64,000 bases of DNA from positions 1,860,001-1,924,000 of the forward strand of contig CAWBYP010000002.1 of the NCBI GenBank assembly GCA_963793005.1. Direction: 5' to 3'. A program made the position numbers and the translations under genes. The notes below the pieces were generated by a model, which was given only the letters and a program-made list of their open reading frames with translations, ran no database searches and had not been told where the DNA came from. How positions within the stretch are numbered: position 1 is the stretch's first letter; the number at the start of each line of letters is the position of its first letter. Origin of the DNA: RPQJ01 sp963793005 (lineage in GTDB: Bacteria > Pseudomonadota > Gammaproteobacteria > Steroidobacterales > Steroidobacteraceae). Shown one piece after another: positions 43,232 through 51,373 of the stretch.

Positions 43232-44602
43232 TCAGGCGTGCTTGATGGTCTCGGCGCCGTGCATCCAGCGCACGAGCATGCCGGAGAGCATCCACAGCAC
43301 GACGGCGAATACGAACAGCGTGATTGCAAGGCCGCCGAAGATCGAGAGCTCGCCGAGGCTCTCGGCGTAGGAGCCGATGATCCCGGCGAGCCAGTTTGCG
43401 ACGAAGTTGATCAGGAACCAGACGCCCATCATCAGTGACGCGAGCCTGAGCGGCGCGAGCTTGGTCACCATCGAGAGGCCAACCGGGGAAATGCACAGTT
43501 CGCCGGTGGTGTGGAAGAAGTAGGCGATCACCAGCCACGACATGGAGGCCTTGCCGCCGCCCTCCGACTCCAACGCCGCCGCGACCATCGCGAGGAAGCC
43601 GATGCCAGTGAGAACCAGGCCCAGCACCATCTTGCGCGGCGTGGCCGGGTTCCTGCCGACGGCGCCGAGCTTGCTCCACGCCGCGGAGAAGATCGGCGCA
43701 AGCAGCACGATGAACAGCGGGTTCAGCGACTGGAACCAACCGGCCGGCACTTCGAAGCTGCCGACCATGCGATCGGTCTTGTCGTTCGCATAGATGTTCA
43801 TCAGGCCACCGGCCTGTTCGAATGCAGCCCAGAACAGCACCACGAACACGAACAGCATGAATATCACGCGCAGGCGATCAACCTCGTCGGGCGTGAGCGG
43901 CGCGTGCTTGCCGCCGGACTGCGCCAGCGAGCGCTTCGCCGCCGGCTCGATTCCGATGGTGTCGAGGTAGCGCCTGGCGAACAGCAGCTGGATGATCACG
44001 GAGAGCACCATGCCGACGCCCGCCGCGAAATAGCCCGCACGCCAGCCGTAGGTCGGGTCTTCGCCCAGCGTCGAGCAGACCAGCGGCGCGATGAAGGCGC
44101 CGGCGTTGATGCCCATGTAGAAGATCGTGAACGCGCCGTCGCGGCGTGCGTCGCCCTCCTCGTACAGGTCGCCCACCATCGTCGAGATGTTGGGCTTGAA
44201 GAAACCGTTGCCCAGCACCAGGATGACCAGGCCGACGTAGAAAAGATCCAGGTTGCCGGGAATCGCCGAGGCCAGCGTGAACTGCCCGATCGCCATCAAC
44301 AGGCCGCCGATGATCACGGACTTGCGCTGGCCGAGATAGTTGTCGGCGAGCCAGCCGCCGATCAGCGGCGTGAAGTAAACGAAGCCGGTGAACAGCCCGT
44401 AGAGTTTCAGCGCCTCGGACTGCGACCAGCCGAAGCCAGGATTGGCGACCTCGACTCCCGCGATAAGCGACAGCACCAGCAGCGCGCGCATGCCGTAGTA
44501 GCTGAACCGTTCCCACATTTCCGTGGCGAACAGCAGGAAGAGTCCTTTCGGGTGGCCAAGCCACGTTTCACGCGTCACCGCGGGCAGGGTCGAGCTGGAC
44601 AT
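43232..44602 (-). CDS. Proton-dependent oligopeptide transporter (POT/PTR family), first copy
   Basis: 456 residues, about 14 helices. POT signatures: FLLFATEMWERFSYYGMRAL with the ExxER-type motif, GGWLADNYLGQRKSVIIGG, and FTIFYMGINAGAFIAPLVCS. It imports di- and tripeptides with protons. It shares strong similarity with the gene at 44737-46215, so they are tandem paralogs. The interval before it contains an ACCGGTGCC palindrome. Confidence 0.93.
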   Translation of the reverse strand: MSSSTLPAVTRETWLGHPKGLFLLFATEMWERFSYYGMRALLVLSLIAGVEVANPGFGWSQSEALKLYGLFTGFVYFTPLIGGWLADNYLGQRKSVIIGGLLMAIGQFTLASAIPGNLDLFYVGLVILVLGNGFFKPNISTMVGDLYEEGDARRDGAFTIFYMGINAGAFIAPLVCSTLGEDPTYGWRAGYFAAGVGMVLSVIIQLLFARRYLDTIGIEPAAKRSLAQSGGKHAPLTPDEVDRLRVIFMLFVFVVLFWAAFEQAGGLMNIYANDKTDRMVGSFEVPAGWFQSLNPLFIVLLAPIFSAAWSKLGAVGRNPATPRKMVLGLVLTGIGFLAMVAAALESEGGGKASMSWLVIAYFFHTTGELCISPVGLSMVTKLAPLRLASLMMGVWFLINFVANWLAGIIGSYAESLGELSIFGGLAITLFVFAVVLWMLSGMLVRWMHGAETIKHA

Positions 44603-44710
44603 GGGTTTTCTACTTCTGCTTCAAGTGATTGCGCGAAACGCGCGAGGCCGGCAGTCTCCGCGAAATTGCAGTGCAAGAGCAAGCGCGGAAGAACGGGTGC
44701 CAGCGCAGGA

Positions 44711-44729
44711 ACCGGTGCCTGGCACCGGT
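44711..44729. repeat. Palindrome ACCGGTGCC-T-GGCACCGGT
   Basis: A 19-bp perfect palindrome between the two POT genes. A second GGTGCC lies at 44696. This GGTGCC...GGCACC type is a different family from the GGGGACA hairpins. Confidence 0.7.
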
Positions 44730-44736
44730 CGTTCAC

Positions 44737-46215
44737 CTACCTCACGCCGCCCATGAGCCGGGTCACCGGCCGGCTGATGAGCAGCAGCACGACGCCAACC
44801 ACGACTCCGTACAGCACGATGTCCATGTAGCGCCCGGGCATCGAGGCGAGGTCGTCGGCGTCGAAACTGCCCGCGATCAGGCCCGCCATGAGCTTGCCGA
44901 GCGAGCTTGCCAGGAACCAGACACCCATCATCTGGCCGACGAAGCGCGCCGGCGCCAGCTTCGTCACGGTCGACAGCCCCACCGGGCTCAGGCAGAGCTC
45001 ACCGAAGGTGTGGACCAGGTAGGTAAGCACGAGGTAGTACGCGGGCGACTGCGCACCGCCGGCGACGATCGAGGCCGCCTTCACCATGAACAGGAATCCG
45101 GCGCCCATCAGCAGCAGGCCAAAGGCGAACTTGAGAGGCGCCGCAGGGTTCAGGTTGCGGCGCGCGAGGGCGATCCAGAGCGAGGAAAAAACCGGCGCCA
45201 GCAGTATCACGAAGGCAGGCTGCACCGACTGGAACCAGCCGGCCGGGACTTCGAACCCGCCGATGAACCGGTCGACGTAGCGCTTCGCAAACAGGTTCAT
45301 CGACGAACCGGCCTGCTCGAATCCAGACCAGAAGAGTGCGCAGGCGATGAACATCACCAGCACCACCACGACGCGCTGTCGCTCGACAGGCTCGAGTCGC
45401 GCGCCGAAGAACAGGTAGATGAAGTATGCAGCGGCCATGCTGACCAGCACGTATGCGGCGGCCTTTGCGAGCGGTGCGGGGTTCACCTGCACGATTCCAC
45501 TCAGGAGCAGGAACGCGACGATCGCCAGCAGCGTCACGGCCGCGCCCAGGATCCTGTAATCACGCGCAATCCCGGCACCACCATCGCAACGATGCGGCGT
45601 CGCGCCCGCGCCACCGAGCAGCCGGCGCGAGAGCCAGAACTGCAGCAGGCCGAGCGGCATGCCGACCGCTGCCGCAAGGAATCCGACGCGCCATCCATAT
45701 TGCTGCGCCAGCCAGCCCGCGATCAGTGGTCCTATGAAGGCGCCGAGGTTGATGCCCATGTAGAAGATCGTGAAGCCCGCGTCGCGCCGTCCACCGCCCT
45801 CGGGATACAGGCTGGCAACCAGCGTCGAGATGCTCGGTTTCAGCAGTCCGATCCCCAGTACGATGACGACCAGGCCGGCGAAAAAGAGTGGCGGCGGACC
45901 CGGGATCCCCAGCATCAGGTTGCCGATGGTCATCAGGACGCCGCCGGCCAGCACGGCCCGCTGCGCCCCGATCAGCCGGTCTGCGATCCAGCCACCGGGC
46001 AGCGCGGCCATGAAGACCGCGGCCGTATATAGGCCGTACACCGCGGTCGCCGTCTTGTCGTCGAAGCCATAGCCGCCGCCCTGCACCGCGTCCACGAGAA
46101 ACAGCACCAGCAGTGCGCGCATCCCGTAGAACGTGAAGCGCTCCCACATCTCCGTGAAGAAGAGCGTGGCAAGCCCGCGCGGGTGCCCGAAAAAACTGGT
46201 GGTATCGCTACTCAA
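44737..46215 (-). CDS. Proton-dependent oligopeptide transporter (POT/PTR family), second copy
   Basis: 492 residues, about 14 helices. TLFFTEMWERFTFYGMRALL, GGWIADRLIGAQRAVLAGGV and FTIFYMGINLGAFIGPLIAG match POT. Paralog of the neighbouring 43232-44602 gene; both keep the AFEQAGG / GFEQAGS segment of helix 7. Its start overlaps the tatC stop, so it is cotranscribed with tatC. Confidence 0.93.
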   Translation of the reverse strand: MSSDTTSFFGHPRGLATLFFTEMWERFTFYGMRALLVLFLVDAVQGGGYGFDDKTATAVYGLYTAAVFMAALPGGWIADRLIGAQRAVLAGGVLMTIGNLMLGIPGPPPLFFAGLVVIVLGIGLLKPSISTLVASLYPEGGGRRDAGFTIFYMGINLGAFIGPLIAGWLAQQYGWRVGFLAAAVGMPLGLLQFWLSRRLLGGAGATPHRCDGGAGIARDYRILGAAVTLLAIVAFLLLSGIVQVNPAPLAKAAAYVLVSMAAAYFIYLFFGARLEPVERQRVVVVLVMFIACALFWSGFEQAGSSMNLFAKRYVDRFIGGFEVPAGWFQSVQPAFVILLAPVFSSLWIALARRNLNPAAPLKFAFGLLLMGAGFLFMVKAASIVAGGAQSPAYYLVLTYLVHTFGELCLSPVGLSTVTKLAPARFVGQMMGVWFLASSLGKLMAGLIAGSFDADDLASMPGRYMDIVLYGVVVGVVLLLISRPVTRLMGGVR

Positions 46216-46993
46216 CGGGCCGTGATGCTTCGTGTTGCGCCTTGTCGGCCGTGCGTTGCCGCACGAGGTACTGGGCGAGCACGAGCCCGATCTCGAACAG
46301 CGCGTACATCGGCACGGCCATGAAGGTCTGCGAGACCGCGTCGGGCGGGGTGAGGAAGGCCGCGACGATGAAGATGCCGAGCATCACGTAGCCACGCTGT
46401 TTCCGGAGCACGTCGACCTTGACCATGCCGGTCGCGGCCAGCAGCACGACGGCCACCGGCATCTCGAAGGCTATGCCGAAGGCGAAAAACAGCAGCACCA
46501 CGAAGTCGAGGTAACTCGAAATGTCGGTCATCATCCGCACGCCGACCGGTGCGGTCGACGTGAGGAAGGCGAACATCAGCGGAAAGACAATGAAGTACGC
46601 AAACGCGACGCCGACGTAGAACAGCACGACGCTGGTCAGGAACAGCGGCAACGCGAACCGTCGCTCGTGACGGTACAGCCCGGGGGCGACGAATCCCCAC
46701 ACCTGGTAAAGAATGAAGGGCATCGCGATGAATATCGACGCAATCAGGGAGAGCTTCAGCGGCGCCATGAATGGAGAGACGACACTCGTCGCGATCAGCG
46801 AGGTTCCCTCGGGCAGCTTCTCGATCAGCGGATGGGCGACCAGCGTGAACAGTTCGTTCGAGAAGAACGCGAGCGGCAGGAACACGATGCAGACGGCGAC
46901 CGTTGCGCGCAGCAGCCGGGTACGCAACTCGAGCAGGTGCGAGACCAGCGTCCCTTCGGCCAGTGTTTCCGGCTCAGGCGGGGGTTGATTCAT
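46208..46993 (-). CDS. tatC: Sec-independent protein translocase TatC
   Basis: Core receptor of the twin-arginine pathway, 261 residues, six transmembrane helices. LVSHLLELRTRLLRATVAVC, SPFMAPLKLSLIASIFIAMP, YQVWGFVAPGLYRHERRFAL (with conserved Glu) and FGIAFEMPVAVVLL are TatC landmarks. Start at ATG 46993 overlaps the tatB end by 20 bp. Relevant to the Tat-signal protein at 29149-30465. Confidence 0.97.
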   Translation of the reverse strand: MNQPPPEPETLAEGTLVSHLLELRTRLLRATVAVCIVFLPLAFFSNELFTLVAHPLIEKLPEGTSLIATSVVSPFMAPLKLSLIASIFIAMPFILYQVWGFVAPGLYRHERRFALPLFLTSVVLFYVGVAFAYFIVFPLMFAFLTSTAPVGVRMMTDISSYLDFVVLLFFAFGIAFEMPVAVVLLAATGMVKVDVLRKQRGYVMLGIFIVAAFLTPPDAVSQTFMAVPMYALFEIGLVLAQYLVRQRTADKAQHEASRPVE

Positions 46994-47411
46994 CGTGTCC
47001 GTCTGCTGCTGCCACGGTGCCCGGCTTCGCCTCCGGCGCGGCATCGGTCGTGGCCGGGCTTTCCGGTGCTGCATGGTCCTGGACGGCGCGCTGCGCCGGG
47101 GCCGCCCGGGTGGTTGCGGCCTCCCCGGCAGTCGCGTCCGGACCCGCGGCTGCGGTTGCAGGTGCCTTTTCGTCGGTCGTGCTTGCAGCCGGCGCCGGCG
47201 TGTGAATCGTCGGGGCGGGCCGCGGAGTCTCCTTCAGCGGGTCGTATTGCACTTCCTGCTCGAGTTGCGTGCGCAATTGCCGCGCCATGGCCCGCGCGCG
47301 TCCTGCCCAGCGCCCGAGATCCGAGGCGAGCTTGGGCAGCCGCTCCGGACCCAGTACCAGAAGTGCGATCCCGCAGATCAGCAGGATTTCGGTGAACCCG
47401 ACTTCGAACAT
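46974..47411 (-). CDS. tatB: Sec-independent protein translocase TatB
   Basis: 145 residues. N-terminal helix with the TatB pattern MFEVGFTEILLICGIALLVL GPERLP, then an amphipathic helix LASDLGRWAGRARAMARQLR. The C-terminal 90 residues are Ala/Pro-rich and poorly conserved, as usual. Lies between tatA (4 bp) and tatC. Confidence 0.95.
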   Translation of the reverse strand: MFEVGFTEILLICGIALLVLGPERLPKLASDLGRWAGRARAMARQLRTQLEQEVQYDPLKETPRPAPTIHTPAPAASTTDEKAPATAAAGPDATAGEAATTRAAPAQRAVQDHAAPESPATTDAAPEAKPGTVAAADGHDESTPA

Positions 47412-47415
47412 CTCG

Positions 47416-47652
47416 TCAGGCGTTCGGCTTGCTGTCCGACTTCGCGGCGCCGGCGCGCTCGTTGAAGCCCGCGTCCTTGTCGGACTCGTCGCTCAATTGC
47501 CTGGTCTGCTCGTCGTCGCCGTCGTTCACGGACTTCTTGAAGTTGCGCACGGCCGCGCCCAGGTCGGAGCCGACGTTGCGCAGCTTCTTCGCGCCGAACA
47601 GCACGAGTGCGATCAGGAGGATGATGATCAGTTCGCGAAAGCCGATTCCCAT
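47416..47652 (-). CDS. tatA: Sec-independent protein translocase TatA
   Basis: 78 residues. FRELIIILLIALVLFGAKKL followed by RNVGSDLGAAVRNFKKSVND is the TatA transmembrane helix plus amphipathic helix with FGxKKL hinge. Polar C-terminal tail. First gene of tatABC; dtd ends 51 bp upstream. Confidence 0.96.
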   Translation of the reverse strand: MGIGFRELIIILLIALVLFGAKKLRNVGSDLGAAVRNFKKSVNDGDDEQTRQLSDESDKDAGFNERAGAAKSDSKPNA

Positions 47653-47703
47653 TGCAGGTCTCCGGAGCCGATATGGCGGACGGCAATGATACGCGAATCG
47701 GGA

Positions 47704-48165
47704 TCAGGCCCCGGCAGCCTCGACAGCAGTCCTGAGCCAGAACGTGACCGGGCCGTCGTTCGTCAGGCTGACCCGCATGTTCGCGCCGAACCGACCAGTT
47801 GCCACACGGTCGCCCAGTGTCGCGCGCGCGCGGCGAACCACGTGGTCGAACAGCGATAGTCCCAGGTCCGGGGCGGCCGCAGCGGTGAAACTCGGCCGCA
47901 TACCCTTCGTGGTGTCGGCTGCCAGCGTGAACTGGGGAACCAGCAGCAGGCTGCCCCCGGTGTCGACGAGGCTGAGGTTCATACGGCCCGCAGGGTCCTC
48001 GAAGACCCTGTAACCCAGCAACCGATCGACCATGCGATCCGCCTGCGTCCCGGTGTCCATTCGCTCCACGGCCAGCAGGACCAGCAGGCCGGCCCCGATC
48101 TGGCCTACCACCGCCCCGTTGACCTCGACGCGGCCCTCGGTGACTCGCTGCAGCAACGCAATCAT
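47704..48165 (-). CDS. dtd: D-aminoacyl-tRNA deacylase
   Basis: Hydrolyses D-aminoacyl-tRNA to prevent D-residues entering proteins. 153 residues: MIALLQRVTEGRVEVNG, the cross-subunit region RMNLSLVDTGGSLLLVPQFT LAADT, and the C-terminal GANMRVSLTNDGPVTFWL with the GP cis-motif. Followed by tatABC. Its 5' end abuts the AT-rich island. Confidence 0.96.
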   Translation of the reverse strand: MIALLQRVTEGRVEVNGAVVGQIGAGLLVLLAVERMDTGTQADRMVDRLLGYRVFEDPAGRMNLSLVDTGGSLLLVPQFTLAADTTKGMRPSFTAAAAPDLGLSLFDHVVRRARATLGDRVATGRFGANMRVSLTNDGPVTFWLRTAVEAAGA

Positions 48166-48186
48166 TGACGATCAAAAATACAAGAT

Positions 48187-48432
48187 GTATCCCACATTAT
48201 TTTTTTGAACAGCATAATACGGCACTTCTAAATTAATAATATGGTCTGTGATTCGATATTCGCTGTCTGGTATCCCACTAAAGCACTAATTTGCCCAATA
48301 TATCGAACATCATCAAACAAATTGCCGATAATTAATGCTTAGTGGGAAACATCGTAATTCAATAATCTAAATGTTCAGAGATACTCATTACAAAAATCAT
48401 AAATAGCCAAATCATCAACAAATAGTGGGATA
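48187..48432. mobile_element. AT-rich island with mirror-symmetric TCCCAC boxes (possible transposable-element remnant)
   Basis: About 250 bp of strikingly AT-rich DNA between dtd and the TPR lipoprotein gene, in an otherwise GC-rich genome. Four boxes occur: TATCCCAC at 48188, TATCCCACTA at 48271, then TTAGTGGGAA at 48339 and TAGTGGGATA at 48423 in the reverse sense. Outer ends form inverted repeats (TATCCCAC...GTGGGATA), and the A-B and C-D spacings are equal within 1-2 bp (about 83 bp). The B and C boxes share extended inverted similarity (TCCCACTA-AGCA-TAATT). No ORF fits. This could be a MITE-like element or the fused ends of a deleted element; the mirror layout suggests protein-binding repeats. 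Confidence 0.5.
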
Positions 48433-48438
48433 TCTATA

Positions 48439-49017
48439 TCAGTTTGCAGAGAGCTCGCTGGCGCGCTCCATGGAGTTCTGCGCCTCGGCGTCCTTGCCGC
48501 GAGCGCGCTGGGAATCCGCAATCAGGCGCCAGGCCTGACTCTGCGTCCGGTCATCGCCCACCGACATGGCCAGCGCCTTGCGGCCCATGCCCTCTGCCTG
48601 CGCGAAATTGTGCTGGTCCATCCTGAGCCGGCCCAGTTCGATCCACAGCAGCGGATTGTTGGGTTCGATGCGCAGCGCGCGTTCCAGCGTCACCGTGGCG
48701 CCCGGAAGGTCCCCCTTGCTGCGTTGCGCACGCGCCTGGGTGACCAGCGCACTGCTTGCGGCACCCAGGGTCGCCGGTGGTGTCTTGGGGCGCTCTCGTG
48801 GCAGTGGCGTTGGGGTAGGCGCGTCGATGACCGGTTCGCTGCCGGAGCCCGGCGCGTCGATGACAGGCGGTGAACTGAGGATCGGGCCAGACCCGCTCCG
48901 CGCATCCCCGCCGCCACGGGTCGCGGGGGTCGACTGCTCGGTCTTGAACGGATCGAGAGCGCAGCCCGACGCACCGAGCGCCAGGCAGAAAGATAAGGCG
49001 AGGGTTCGACTAAGCAT
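48439..49017 (-). CDS. TPR-containing lipoprotein
   Basis: 192 residues. Lipobox LALGASGC-ALDP with Cys 19. A Pro/Ser-rich linker precedes TPR-like repeats (KGDLPGATVTLERALRIEPN; NPLLWIELGRLRMDQHNFAQ). The stop is immediately followed by the AT-rich island. It is downstream of mrcB on the same strand (34 bp), so it may serve as an outer-membrane cofactor of PBP1b, which is inferred. Confidence 0.85.
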   Translation of the reverse strand: MLSRTLALSFCLALGASGCALDPFKTEQSTPATRGGGDARSGSGPILSSPPVIDAPGSGSEPVIDAPTPTPLPRERPKTPPATLGAASSALVTQARAQRSKGDLPGATVTLERALRIEPNNPLLWIELGRLRMDQHNFAQAEGMGRKALAMSVGDDRTQSQAWRLIADSQRARGKDAEAQNSMERASELSAN

Positions 49018-49051
49018 GGCCGTCGATTGTCCGGCCCGCGACCGCGACAGA

Positions 49052-51373
49052 TCAAGGCGGGATTTGGCCGCTGGCGTCGGGCTCGAACACCGTGGTGCCA
49101 GGCGTGCCGACCGCGCCCGGCGGGCATTCCTGGCTCGCCGGCAGGACCGCGCCATAACGGAACGGGAGGCTGACCGCGTCTTCATCGCAGAACGGGGACG
49201 TCTCGAGCCCGGAGTAGTAGTCGATCCAGCGGTCGTCCAGTCCCTCAGGCATCAGCGGATCGAACGACGTGGTCGTGATCGAAGACATGAACTTCGACCA
49301 GGCCGCCAGCGCGCCTGTCGTGCCGGTGAGCCCGGTCTCCGAGTTGTCGTCGTGCCCCATCCACACCACGGCCAGGTGCGAGCCAGAGAAACCCGCGAAC
49401 CAGCTGTCGCGGTAGTCATTCGAGGTGCCGGTCTTCCCCGCGACCACGAGTCCGGCCGGAAGGGTCCTGCGGGCTGCTCGCCCGGTGCCCCGCTCCATCA
49501 CCTCGATTAGCATCCGGTCGAGCGTGTACACGGTGCCCGGCGCAGCCGCTTCCGCGATCTCGAGCTGTGGCGATTTCAGCTGCTTGCCGGATTCGGAGAG
49601 CACCGCGCGCACCGCCCGCAGCGGGGACCGGAAGCCGCCGTTGGCCAGCGTGTTGTACATCTGCGCGACGTTGTAAGGGCTCAGGTTGGTAGCGCCGAGC
49701 AGCATGGACGGGTAGGCCTCCGGCTCCTCGTCGAGCCCGAGCTGGACGAAGCTACGCGCGACCCGCGGCAGCCCGACCTCGAGGCCGAGGCTCACCGTCG
49801 GCAGATTGAGTGACTGGGTCAAGGCGCGCACCGCGGGCATGTCGCCGCGGACCTGCCGGTCGTAATTCGCGGGCTTCCATGTCTGGCCGTTTGGAAGTTT
49901 CACCGTGACCGGTTCGTCGTGAACGATCGTGGCCGGTGTATACCGGCCGGTCTCCAGCGCCGAGAGGTAGACGAGTGGTTTCGCCAGCGAACCGATCGGC
50001 CGGCGGGCATCGAGTGCGCGGTTGAAGCCGTCGAATGACGCGCGCCGGCCACCAACGATCGCGACTACCTCGCCGGTCTGCGGTGTCGTTACGACCATCA
50101 CGCCCTCGAGGCCATGCGAGATCTTGCGCGGCGCGGCGTCCTGGCGGATGAGCTCCGATGCGAGCGCGGCCTCGGCCTTCTCCTGCAGCTGCGGCTCGAG
50201 CGTCGTGAATACCACGAGCCCCGACTCGGTGAGCGCGTCTTCCTTGTAGTCCGCCCGCAGCTGGCGCCGCACCAGGTCGACGAAGGCCGGGAAGAACACC
50301 GCGCTCTTCTGCCCGGGCTTTGCGACCCCAAGCGGCTGCGCCGCTGCACGCGTGGCATCGGCCTCGCTCACGACCCCCCGCTCCCCGAGCACGCGCAGCA
50401 CCAGGTTGCGTCGCGCAAGCGCGCGGTCGGCATGGCGCCGCGGGTCGTAGTACGAGGGCCCGCGCACGATCGCCACCAGCAGCGCGATCTCGGGAAGGTC
50501 CAGCTCCGCCAGCGGCTTGCCGAAATAGAACTGGCTCGCCAGCCCGAAGCCGTGGATCGCGCGCTGGCCGTCCTGGCCCAGGTAAATCTCGTTTATGTAG
50601 GCGTTCATGATGTCCGCCTTCTCGAACCTTGCCTCGAGAATGACGGCCATCACGGCCTCTTCCGCCTTGCGGCCCAGTGTGCGGCGGCTGTCGAGGAAAT
50701 AGCTCTTCACCAGTTGCTGCGTCAGCGTGCTGCCGCCCTGCTCGACCTGGCCGGCGCGCACGTTGACGAACGCCGCACGCAGGATGGCAAGCGGGCTGAC
50801 CCCGTGGTGCGCGTCGAACTTCCGATCCTCGACCGCCTTGAGCGCCTCGGGAAGCAGCTTTGGCACTTCCGCCGGTGAAACGACGATCCGGTCCTCGCCG
50901 TGCGTCGGGAAGATGCTGCCGATCAACAGCGGGTCGAGCCTGATCACCGGCACATCCGCGTGTTTATCGTCCCGCAGGGAGACCATGGTGTCGTCGGCAA
51001 ACCCGACCTCGAGCAGGCGTGCTTCCTGCATCCCGTCGGAAAAGCGGAAGCCGCGCAGGTACAGGCTGATGACCTGGCCGCGCCGCGAGTAGGTGCCCGG
51101 CCGGTCGGCGCGCGCGACGGCGAGGTAACCGAGTCGGTTGAGTTCCGCGGCGGCTCGCTTCGCCGACAACGGCAGTCCGACGTAAAGCTCGATCGGTTGC
51201 GCGTAGACGCGCGCCGGCAGCGTCCAGCGGCGGCCCTCGAACTGGCGCGTAACGCGATGATCGAGTACCGCCACCACGACGATCACGAGCAGCAGCAGCA
51301 GCAGGGCCAGCAGCGCGAAGCCGCGCTGGAGCTTCTTCCGGGTCTTCGCCTTGAGCTTCTTTCGCCTGGCCAT
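49052..51373 (-). CDS. mrcB: Penicillin-binding protein 1B
   Basis: Bifunctional peptidoglycan glycosyltransferase and transpeptidase, 773 residues. A cytosolic basic start, a transmembrane helix (FALLALLLLLLVIVVVAVLD), the UB2H region, and the GT51 domain: AVEDRKFDAHHGVSPLAILR and GGSTLTQQLVKSYFL with catalytic Glu. Transpeptidase: SxxK as GSLAKPLV, SxN as SLN, and KTGT in VAGKTGTSNDYRDSWFAGFS. Start ATG 51373 overlaps the trkH stop by one base (TGATG). Confidence 0.95.
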   Translation of the reverse strand: MARRKKLKAKTRKKLQRGFALLALLLLLLVIVVVAVLDHRVTRQFEGRRWTLPARVYAQPIELYVGLPLSAKRAAAELNRLGYLAVARADRPGTYSRRGQVISLYLRGFRFSDGMQEARLLEVGFADDTMVSLRDDKHADVPVIRLDPLLIGSIFPTHGEDRIVVSPAEVPKLLPEALKAVEDRKFDAHHGVSPLAILRAAFVNVRAGQVEQGGSTLTQQLVKSYFLDSRRTLGRKAEEAVMAVILEARFEKADIMNAYINEIYLGQDGQRAIHGFGLASQFYFGKPLAELDLPEIALLVAIVRGPSYYDPRRHADRALARRNLVLRVLGERGVVSEADATRAAAQPLGVAKPGQKSAVFFPAFVDLVRRQLRADYKEDALTESGLVVFTTLEPQLQEKAEAALASELIRQDAAPRKISHGLEGVMVVTTPQTGEVVAIVGGRRASFDGFNRALDARRPIGSLAKPLVYLSALETGRYTPATIVHDEPVTVKLPNGQTWKPANYDRQVRGDMPAVRALTQSLNLPTVSLGLEVGLPRVARSFVQLGLDEEPEAYPSMLLGATNLSPYNVAQMYNTLANGGFRSPLRAVRAVLSESGKQLKSPQLEIAEAAAPGTVYTLDRMLIEVMERGTGRAARRTLPAGLVVAGKTGTSNDYRDSWFAGFSGSHLAVVWMGHDDNSETGLTGTTGALAAWSKFMSSITTTSFDPLMPEGLDDRWIDYYSGLETSPFCDEDAVSLPFRYGAVLPASQECPPGAVGTPGTTVFEPDASGQIPP

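Noticed and set aside
48166..48438. A small ORF within the AT-rich island
   Set aside because: All frames are stopped within short distances and none shows a ribosome site or homology.
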